A stretch of 64,000 nucleotides of DNA from Chlamydiales bacterium. Its GTDB lineage: Bacteria; Chlamydiota; Chlamydiia; Chlamydiales; JACKPQ01. This document shows positions 57,752 to 64,000 of this stretch, one piece after another. Position numbers and translations under genes: made by a program. Below the pieces are notes generated by a model, which was given only the letters and a program-made list of their open reading frames with translations, did no database searches and was not told the origin of the DNA. The stretch is taken from contig JACKPP010000001.1 of the NCBI GenBank assembly GCA_024233455.1, positions 620,001-684,000 on the forward strand, given 5' to 3'. Every line of letters begins with the position of its first letter. The first letter of the stretch is position 1.

Positions 57752-59902
57752 ATGGATTATCTTAAGCAATTCTTAGGTCATATCAACAATAACAACTACC
57801 CTTCCTTTCTCAATTTATGGGAAGAATACTGTCTAGGAGATGAGGTTGATCCCGAAGAATTCAGGCGCATTTTGGAAGCTTCCAAAGAATCGCTATTTGC
57901 CCAATCTTTTGGCAAGCATGTCGAGCAAGGCCTCCAACTGTGGGAAAAAATTGAAGATCCGGCCCTTGCTCATAGCATCATCAAACTTGTTTACGACATT
58001 CAAACTTCCGACTCTAAAGCTCTCATCAAACTTGCCGTCGATTACTTAGAAAAACTTTACGAACAAGATCCTCGTTTTGTAGAAAATATGCGCCTCATCG
58101 GATTGCGCGACCAAACAGAGTGTCGCGGCGTTATCAGCAAGTATGAGCTCATAAGGCATATGGTTCCAGGCAACTTTGTTTTCCACACAGCCGGCTGGGG
58201 TGTTGGAGAAATCATGGATGTTTCATTTTTACGCGAGCAGCTCAGTCTTGAATTTGACTACGTCTCTGGTTTAAAAGATTTTAGTTTTGAAAACGCTTTT
58301 AATACCCTTTTACCGATTTCCTCTGATCATTTTCTGGCCCTGCGTTTTGGACGCCCGGATTACTTAGAAAAACAAGCCAAAGAGAATCCTCTCGAAGTCC
58401 TTCGTACGCTTCTGCGCGATCTGGGCCCCCAAACGGCCTCTGACATCAAAGACGAGATGTGTGACCTCGTCATTCCAGCAGATGAATGGGTTAAATGGTG
58501 GCAAACAGCGCGTATTAAACTTAAAAAAGACACCATCATTGCTGAACCTCTTGATTCCAAAGGCACTTTCTCTCTACGTGAAAGCGAACTTCCACATGAA
58601 GAAAGATTTCAAAAAATTTTAGAAAATAAACTCTCTCCGAGCAACCTCATTCAGCTCGTCTTTTCACACTTGCGGGACTTCCCTCAAACTCTCAAAAACG
58701 AAAGCTTTAAACAAAGCTTAAAAGAACACTTAAATGAGAGTCTCGACTTTCCCGAAGTCACTACGGCAGAAAAACTGCAAATTCATTACTTCCTACAAGA
58801 TCTATCCGACGAAAAAAACTCTCCTCAAATTCAAGAGATTCTCACTTCCGTCTCTGTCGAAGAACTTATAGAAGCCATAGACCTTACGGCTTTCAAAAAA
58901 CGCACTCTTACCATGGCTCAGACCCATAGACCGAACTGGGTACAGATTTTCCAAGATTTTTTTCTTACTGCTAACCCCTCTACACTTCGAGAATTGATTT
59001 TGACAGATTTATTAAGCGAAGGAAAACTGAAAGAAGTAGAGCAAAAACTAGAAGAACTCCTCCATAATCCTGAAAAATACCCCAATACCTTTCTGTGGTA
59101 TTTCCAAAAAATCACTGGCAAAAACACGCTACCATTTAACACTCCAGAAGGCCGTTCCAGATTTTTTGAATCCTTTTTCATACTTATGAATCAACTAGAA
59201 AGAGTCGGCGACAGAGATACAGTCAAAAAAATGGTCGGCATCATAACCAAAGCGCGTTTTTCTATCGTGCGAAAAATCATGCACGATGCCTCAAAAGAAT
59301 CTGTTCAAGAAATGTTACTTCTGGCATCGAAATGTCACTCAATTGACGACCACGATTTAAAAACGCTTCATTCACTGGCCGAGGTTGTTCATCCATCACT
59401 AAGATCTCTACGTAAACACCAGCCTAAAGCAGAAGAAGACCTAACAATTTGGACAACGCAAGCAGGTCTTGATAAAATAAAAGCGCGAGTGAGCGAAATT
59501 GGCTCCCATGAAATGATTGAAAACGCCAAAGAAATCGAAGAAGCAAGATCACACGGTGACTTGCGAGAAAACGCTGAATTTAAAGCTGCTTGTGAAAGAC
59601 GCGATAGGCTGCAAAACGAGCTAAAACTCCTCTCTGACCAAATATCAAAAGCCAGGGTCCTTTCCAAACTGGATGTCGACGAAACACGCGCTGGCGTTGG
59701 CACCATTGTAGAATGTGAAGATTCCAACCACAACAAAATAACCTACACCATTCTAGGTCCTTGGGATGCTGCCCCTGAAAAAGATATTCTCTCTTTTCAA
59801 TCCAAATTTGCACGTCTTATTAGCAATAAAAAACCGGGCGAAACTTTTGAGCATCAAAACGTCACGTACACGATTTTATCTATTCGAAATTACTTTGCTT
59901 AA
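57752..59902 (+). CDS. greA: Transcription elongation factor GreA with long N-terminal extension
   Basis: 716 residues from ATG 57752 (AAAGG 6 nt upstream), as in chlamydial GreA. The C-terminal ~155 residues are GreA: an antiparallel coiled coil with the acidic tip GDLRENAEF and an FKBP-like end (GVGTIVECEDSN, KPGETFEHQNVTYTILSI). The N-terminal ~560 residues are helical, of the kind found in long GreA proteins, and include VFHTAGWGVGEIMDV, a small beta module resembling a GreA/CarD-like patch. GreA rescues stalled RNA polymerase. The extension's role is unknown. Confidence 0.93.
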   Translation: MDYLKQFLGHINNNNYPSFLNLWEEYCLGDEVDPEEFRRILEASKESLFAQSFGKHVEQGLQLWEKIEDPALAHSIIKLVYDIQTSDSKALIKLAVDYLEKLYEQDPRFVENMRLIGLRDQTECRGVISKYELIRHMVPGNFVFHTAGWGVGEIMDVSFLREQLSLEFDYVSGLKDFSFENAFNTLLPISSDHFLALRFGRPDYLEKQAKENPLEVLRTLLRDLGPQTASDIKDEMCDLVIPADEWVKWWQTARIKLKKDTIIAEPLDSKGTFSLRESELPHEERFQKILENKLSPSNLIQLVFSHLRDFPQTLKNESFKQSLKEHLNESLDFPEVTTAEKLQIHYFLQDLSDEKNSPQIQEILTSVSVEELIEAIDLTAFKKRTLTMAQTHRPNWVQIFQDFFLTANPSTLRELILTDLLSEGKLKEVEQKLEELLHNPEKYPNTFLWYFQKITGKNTLPFNTPEGRSRFFESFFILMNQLERVGDRDTVKKMVGIITKARFSIVRKIMHDASKESVQEMLLLASKCHSIDDHDLKTLHSLAEVVHPSLRSLRKHQPKAEEDLTIWTTQAGLDKIKARVSEIGSHEMIENAKEIEEARSHGDLRENAEFKAACERRDRLQNELKLLSDQISKARVLSKLDVDETRAGVGTIVECEDSNHNKITYTILGPWDAAPEKDILSFQSKFARLISNKKPGETFEHQNVTYTILSIRNYFA

Positions 59903-59917
59903 GCTATAGTGAAATTC

Positions 59918-60520
59918 ATGGAACTTGTACTCGCCACCAGAAACGTCCACAAAATTCTAGAACTGCGCCAGATGCTAAAAGGACTTGGTCCATTCGATAT
60001 CTACACCCTACGCGACTTCCCAGACTACATACCTCCTGAGGAAGTTGGTCTTACATTTGAAGAAAACGCCTGTTTGAAAGCTCTCCACGCGGCTAAAGCT
60101 CTGAATAAATATGTTCTAGCTGATGATTCAGGGCTTATCGTCCCAGCATTAAACGGTGACCCTGGCGTATTTAGCGCAAGGTATGCTGGAGAAAACGCCA
60201 CAGATAAAGACAATCGAGCCAAACTCAAAACCGCCCTCTCCAATCTAAATAACGACGAACGTTCGGGATACTTTGAGTGTGCCCTTGCCTTAGCAGACCC
60301 TAGCGGCATCCAAAAGTGTGTACGCGGCACTTGTGAGGGCTACCTCATTCTTGAAGAGCGGGGATCGCAGGGTTTTGGTTACGATCCGCTCTTTGTCAAA
60401 TGGGATTACGGAAAAACCTTGGCAGAGTTAGAGCCTGATGTCAAAAACCGGATTTCTCATAGACGTAAAGCCCTAGATAAACTTTTGCCCGCACTTGAAA
60501 CGCTTCTGTGCACTACCTAA
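59918..60520 (+). CDS. rdgB: XTP/dITP diphosphatase (RdgB/HAM1)
   Basis: 200 residues. LVLATRNVHKILELRQML at the start, LTFEENACLKALHAAKAL, LADDSGLIVPALNGDPGVFS, GSQGFGYDPLFV and ISHRRKALDKLL cover the family signatures. It removes non-canonical purine nucleotides. Start ATG 59918 or GTG 59909 (three codons earlier); neither has a clear ribosome binding site. It sits 15 nt after greA, probably in the same transcript. Its end overlaps the next gene's GTG start by 13 nt. Confidence 0.94.
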   Translation: MELVLATRNVHKILELRQMLKGLGPFDIYTLRDFPDYIPPEEVGLTFEENACLKALHAAKALNKYVLADDSGLIVPALNGDPGVFSARYAGENATDKDNRAKLKTALSNLNNDERSGYFECALALADPSGIQKCVRGTCEGYLILEERGSQGFGYDPLFVKWDYGKTLAELEPDVKNRISHRRKALDKLLPALETLLCTT

Positions 60521-60990
60521 TTGACGCCTATAACCTTCTATTTTTTCTTACCAAAAAAGTTAATCCCATCGAAAAATCGCGTCAAGATCTCATAGACGCT
60601 CTCACTTCAGACCTTGAACACCTCAAAATCAAAGCCACGTTGGTCTTCGATAGTGGCAACACACACCAAGCACACTTTCCACATAGACATACCAAGGCCA
60701 CCGTGGATATCGTTTTTTCTCCAGAAGGCATATGTGCTGACAAATACATTCTAGAGATTCTTGAAAATACCAAAAATCCCCATGATGTCACTGTGGTTAC
60801 ATCTGATCGGCAGCTCAGCAATCAATGTAAAGAGCTGCAAGCCAAAATACAATCCGTTGAAAAATTTCTCGGCTACCTCAAAAAGCGACACCATAAAAAA
60901 ACCGCCCTTCCAGAAAAGCCTCAAAACTCAAATGCAGCCTACAACGCGCATCTCCAAAAAATCTTTGAAGAGCGCCTCGACGAGATGTAA
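60508..60990 (+). CDS. YacP-like NYN-domain ribonuclease
   Basis: 160 residues. MHYLIDAYNLLF (first Asp of the PIN-like site), ATLVFDSGN, DIVFSPEGICADKYILE and VVTSDRQLSNQC provide the acidic residues of the NYN/YacP fold; the B. subtilis relative Rae1 is a ribosome-associated endonuclease. The C-terminal 40 residues are basic. The start is GTG, overlapping rdgB. The last Met and TAA come from palindrome copy 4. Confidence 0.8.
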   Translation: MHYLIDAYNLLFFLTKKVNPIEKSRQDLIDALTSDLEHLKIKATLVFDSGNTHQAHFPHRHTKATVDIVFSPEGICADKYILEILENTKNPHDVTVVTSDRQLSNQCKELQAKIQSVEKFLGYLKKRHHKKTALPEKPQNSNAAYNAHLQKIFEERLDEM

Positions 60991-61003
60991 ATCCGCTTTA
61001 CAT
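60985..61003. repeat. Dispersed 19-bp palindrome, copy 4
   Basis: ATGTAAATCCGCTTTACAT. ATG TAA is the last codon and stop of the YacP-like gene, exactly as at pcnB (copy 1). One arm base differs from consensus (T for A at position 8). Confidence 0.85.
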
Positions 61004-61100
61004 TGTGGAAGTCCAGATCGGACCAGAGCCCAGAGCTGAGGTTAATAACCCCTTGTAATTTTCAAGTTCTTACCCAATAATGAATCCTTTGGAGGGACTT

Positions 61101-62624
61101 GTGTTCAAGGCATATCTTTTAGCGATTATATTTCTAATAGCCGGGTGTCAAAAAGCCCCTGAACCAAAAAATCAACACATCGTTCACTTCAATATTGGCA
61201 GTGAACCTCAAACTCTAGATCCTAGAAAAGCGCGCAGTTTAAATGACATTAATGTTGTAAAACTTTTTTTCCAGGGACTAACCCGCATAAATTCTAATGA
61301 CCAGCCCGAACTTGCTGCAGCTGAAACCTATACTGTTTCTGAAGATGGAACGCTTTATACCTTTAAGTTACGCCCTCAACGATGGTCAAATGGCGATTGG
61401 GTCAAAGCTCACGACTTTGTAAACACGTGGCAAACAACGCTAGCACCTGATTTTCCTACAGACAATGTATTTCAACTCTACATCATTAAAAATGCCAAAG
61501 CAGTAAAAGAAGGCAGGCTACCTTTATCTGAGCTGGGCATAAAAGCACTCGATACGCAAACGCTGACGATTGAACTTGAGCACCCTGTTCCGTACTTATT
61601 TGAATTGCTATCTAGGCCAATCTTTTTCCCTCTCCACCCCTCTGAGGACACCTCTATCTCAAATGGACCTTTCTATTTGAGCGCTTGGCAGCATCAAGAC
61701 CATCTTTGCGCCGAAAAAAATGCTTATTATTGGGATAGGGATTCGATGCATCTGTCTGGTCTAAAAATGGTCATCGTTTCAGAAGATACAGCCTTAAAAA
61801 TGTTTGAAAATAAGGAATTAGATTGGATCGGATCACCCTTTTCGATTATCCCAACTGATGCTATTCCTTATTTAAAAGAAAAAAAACAGCTCAATATTTC
61901 TCCTTTTTCAGGAACTGCCTGGATCAGAATCAACACGCATCATAAGCCGTTTGACAACCCAAATATCCGCAAAGCTTTTGCCTATGCTCTTGACCGCCAA
62001 GCTTTAGTCACACACGTAACCCAAGGAAGTCAAATTCCATCTACTGGCATTGTTCCGCAAAATTTCTGGATGACTCAACCCCATCATTTTGCAGATGCTA
62101 ACCTAGAATCTGCAAGACAACTTATTTCAGCAATCGCCCCGATCACCAACACTATTACCTTATTATATGCTGCAGGGGATCGGAATCATAAAATGGCGCA
62201 AGCACTTCAAAGTCAATGGAAAGAAGTTTTGGGCATCACGGTTGAATTGGAAGCTGTAGAAACAAAAGTCTATTTTAGTCGCATTTCTAATCAAGACTAT
62301 CAACTGTCAATTGGCTCTTGGATTGCCGATTTTGCCGATCCCATCAACTTTCTAGATGTCTTTAAAACAAAATCTGTAGGCACGAATAATACACATTGGG
62401 AAAATGTAGTTTACGAGCAGCTTTTAGATCAATCAAATCAAACTCTAGACGTAAACCAACGTCAAGCGCTTTTATGTAAAGCCGAGGAAATTTTAATCAG
62501 CGAGATGCCGGTTATCCCCCTTTTCACCTACAGCCTGCTTTACGTTAAAAACGAAAAATTAAAAAATGTGACTATTTCTTCTATGGGCAGCTTAGATTTT
62601 ACGCACGCCTATCTTGAAGAATAG
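61101..62624 (+). CDS. Oligopeptide ABC transporter substrate-binding lipoprotein (OppA-like)
   Basis: 507 residues from GTG 61101, chosen because GGAGGG lies 4 nt upstream; an in-frame ATG at 61080 lacks one. Lipobox FLIAGC. The SBP_bac_5 fold is shown by FNIGSEPQTLDPRKARSLND, FFQGLTRIN, YTFKLRPQRWSNGDWVKAHD, WIRINTHHKPFDNPNIRKAF and IGSWIADFADPINFLDVF. It binds peptides in the periplasm for an Opp permease not in this window. Chlamydiae carry several OppA paralogues. Confidence 0.92.
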   Translation: MFKAYLLAIIFLIAGCQKAPEPKNQHIVHFNIGSEPQTLDPRKARSLNDINVVKLFFQGLTRINSNDQPELAAAETYTVSEDGTLYTFKLRPQRWSNGDWVKAHDFVNTWQTTLAPDFPTDNVFQLYIIKNAKAVKEGRLPLSELGIKALDTQTLTIELEHPVPYLFELLSRPIFFPLHPSEDTSISNGPFYLSAWQHQDHLCAEKNAYYWDRDSMHLSGLKMVIVSEDTALKMFENKELDWIGSPFSIIPTDAIPYLKEKKQLNISPFSGTAWIRINTHHKPFDNPNIRKAFAYALDRQALVTHVTQGSQIPSTGIVPQNFWMTQPHHFADANLESARQLISAIAPITNTITLLYAAGDRNHKMAQALQSQWKEVLGITVELEAVETKVYFSRISNQDYQLSIGSWIADFADPINFLDVFKTKSVGTNNTHWENVVYEQLLDQSNQTLDVNQRQALLCKAEEILISEMPVIPLFTYSLLYVKNEKLKNVTISSMGSLDFTHAYLEE

Positions 62625-62652
62625 GGCTTAAATAGAGTATTGATTAGAGATA

Positions 62653-63015
62653 ATGAAAAAATATTTATTTTTGCTCTTACTCAACTGCTCTCTCTTTGCC
62701 GGATCTCTAACGCTATTTAATGATAGTCCTTTTAAGCTTAAAGGGGTTATCTTATCGGCTACGGGTGCAAACTTAGGAGAGATCGTCTTAAGCCCTCAAC
62801 ACCGAGTTGTCTGGTCAGATAATCAGACAAGCAGCAACGTTGGCTACTCCGAAACACCCTATTCCGTCATCTGGTACTGTCTGGAGGGTCAAGAGTATGG
62901 AATTTGGACCAATGTATCCGTCGGTTCCTTCGTTACAGCTAGCGGATCGGAAGGGCCTCGCATTTGTCCTACGCCAAAAAGTCAGAATCAAGGCACTTTT
63001 CAACCACAAAATTAA
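62653..63015 (+). CDS. Small exported protein of unknown function
   Basis: 120 residues. Signal peptide KKYLFLLLLNCSLFAGS, then SLTLFNDSPFKLKGVILSAT, a beta-rich body with VVWSDNQTSSN and SVIWYCLEGQEYGIW, and a Gln/Asn/Pro-rich tail. Two cysteines (WYC and RICP) could form a disulfide. The compact beta domain looks conserved in character, but I cannot name a family. It is 28 nt after the OppA-like gene. Confidence 0.65.
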   Translation: MKKYLFLLLLNCSLFAGSLTLFNDSPFKLKGVILSATGANLGEIVLSPQHRVVWSDNQTSSNVGYSETPYSVIWYCLEGQEYGIWTNVSVGSFVTASGSEGPRICPTPKSQNQGTFQPQN

Positions 63016-63060
63016 CTAAACCGTTATAATGGATATCTAATTAGATTTAGGTAACCTCAA

Positions 63061-64000
63061 ATGTCAAATATTGGCCTTCATATTGACGGTTCAGCAATGC
63101 ATCTTGCTCTTTTAAAAAAGCGTAAAGGCAAAGTTGAGATCCAGTCCTTAAAGCACACAGATACGCTTATATCTGAACCTTTCTTAGAAAAACGTATTGA
63201 AATGACCACTGGTTTGTCGTGCCGAGATACATTAGTTAGGACAATTGACATTCCTTTGACCAAGCGTAAAGGGGTATTAGAAGCGCTTCCTTTTCAAATT
63301 GAGCATCAAGTCCCGTACCCCCTAAACGATCTGATTATCAACACAAGCTTGCACCCCATCGATAAGACTTCCACTAAAGCCCAAATTATAGCCAGCCCCA
63401 AGTCGAAGATTGCAGCCCATCTAAAACTGCTTCAAGATCGAGGCCTTAGCGCTAATTGGATTTCATCACATGCTCAAGCTCTTTACCGCTACTGCAGTCA
63501 CTTCTACCCTAATATCTCGAATTGTATCGCGCTTTTTTTTGGGAGCAAAGAAACATCTCTTATTTCCATTATCGACCATAAATTGCACACTTCCACATCG
63601 ATAGCTATCGGATATAGCCATTTTATCGACCTATGGAATAGCGAGAATCCCGGTAAAAAATTTCCCGCATTGCACGCAGAAATTTTCACCGATGCAAAAT
63701 CAGAAGTTCACAAGCTTAAAAAACGGTATTTTAGCGAATTAGATCGCTGTATTCATTTTGTAAAAGGTCGATGTAAAACTGCTTTACATATGAATGCGCT
63801 TCCTCTTGGCTACTTCATCGATTTTTTTGGTGCCGACCCTATCATCGAAAATCCCATTCAAGAGCGCTGTGAAATTGATAAAGCACCGTTTGCTATTGGT
63901 ATCGGACTGGCTTTAGATACACTCTGCCAAGATCAGCAAACCATTCAGTTTCGCCAAAATAACTTTACGCCGTCGGCACATCTTGCCAAACTTGGCAAAA
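63061..64000 (+). CDS. PilM/GspL-like actin-fold protein, 5' part
   Basis: 313 codons visible; the frame is open to the window end. The N-terminus IGLHIDGSAMHLALLKKRKG is an actin-fold first strand pair. RDTLVRTIDIPLTKRKGVLE and LPFQIEHQVPYPLNDLII match the PilM region that binds pilin-assembly partners. AIGIGLALDTL followed by IQFRQNNFTP resembles the 'GLAL..' / 'iNLLP' end of PilM/GspL. It probably belongs to a type II secretion or pilus-like machine, of interest given the many Sec-exported enzymes here. Palindrome copy 5 is inside the gene. Confidence 0.7.
   Translation, partial: MSNIGLHIDGSAMHLALLKKRKGKVEIQSLKHTDTLISEPFLEKRIEMTTGLSCRDTLVRTIDIPLTKRKGVLEALPFQIEHQVPYPLNDLIINTSLHPIDKTSTKAQIIASPKSKIAAHLKLLQDRGLSANWISSHAQALYRYCSHFYPNISNCIALFFGSKETSLISIIDHKLHTSTSIAIGYSHFIDLWNSENPGKKFPALHAEIFTDAKSEVHKLKKRYFSELDRCIHFVKGRCKTALHMNALPLGYFIDFFGADPIIENPIQERCEIDKAPFAIGIGLALDTLCQDQQTIQFRQNNFTPSAHLAKLGK
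63771..63789. repeat. Dispersed 19-bp palindrome, copy 5
   Basis: ATGTAAAACTGCTTTACAT, inside the PilM/GspL-like coding sequence, only 2.8 kb from copy 4. It differs from copy 1 only at the central base. Confidence 0.85.

Overview
The window reads as part of the chromosome of an environmental (non-Chlamydiaceae) member of the Chlamydiales. Evidence: topoisomerase I fused to a C-terminal SWIB domain; a ~716-residue GreA whose classical domain is only the C-terminal fifth; the order thyX-like / hemB / nqrA / greA; uvrD next to rpoN; tandem TyrP-type permeases; and an RsbU-type phosphatase near enolase. All of these are features I associate with Chlamydiae. A coiled-coil/beta-barrel 'MOMP-like' protein and an ankyrin protein fit the amoeba-associated families (Waddlia, Parachlamydia, Simkania types). 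Genus cannot be fixed from sequence reading alone.

Layout. 0-1.8 kb: 3' end of rho and a GT-B glycosyltransferase. 1.8-6.3 kb: a large ankyrin protein with an embedded YopT-like Cys/His/Asp signature, two paralogous exported proteins and a small membrane protein. 6.4-23.6 kb: mainly housekeeping (CCA/polyA polymerase, RsbU phosphatase, SpoU methylase, RsgA, enolase, AhpC, metallo-hydrolase, tRNA-Arg, TrkA/TrkH, PrmA-like methylase, NamZ-type muramidase, PutA). 23.6-25.5 kb: two exported methyltransferases. 25.6-29 kb: UvrD-like helicase and sigma-54. 29.2-43.7 kb: an accessory island of glycosyltransferases, a sulfotransferase and unknowns. 43.9-47.3 kb: topA-SWIB and another exported FkbM methyltransferase. 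47.4-64 kb: MOMP-like protein, uvrB, two tyrP, thyX-like, hemB, nqrA, greA, rdgB, a YacP-like NYN protein, an OppA-like lipoprotein, a small exported protein and a PilM/GspL-like gene running off the end.

The most striking system is the 29-43.7 kb island with its satellites at 23.6-25.5 and 46.6 kb. It encodes five DXD sugar transferases (GT32/OCH1-like), three two-domain GT2 enzymes, a possible GT-A enzyme, a sulfotransferase, FkbM and class I methyltransferases, an HExxH membrane protein and an unknown. Nearly all start with a Sec signal peptide, a lipobox or an N-terminal membrane anchor, and four of the DXD enzymes end with a transmembrane helix plus a basic tail. Nucleotide sugars, PAPS and SAM are normally cytosolic in bacteria, so this looks like a glycan-modifying set working outside the bacterial cytosol, possibly in the host. 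Much of the minus-strand operon is coupled by ATGA stop/start overlaps. One gene carries an apparently perfect 921-bp in-frame tandem duplication that doubles its catalytic domain.

A second system-level signal is a 19-bp palindrome, consensus ATGTAAAAC-N-GTTTTACAT, present five times (7.6, 18.3, 47.3, 61.0, 63.8 kb). It lies both inside genes and at gene ends; twice its ATGTAA supplies the last Met codon and the stop. It looks like a binding site for an unknown chromosomal protein.
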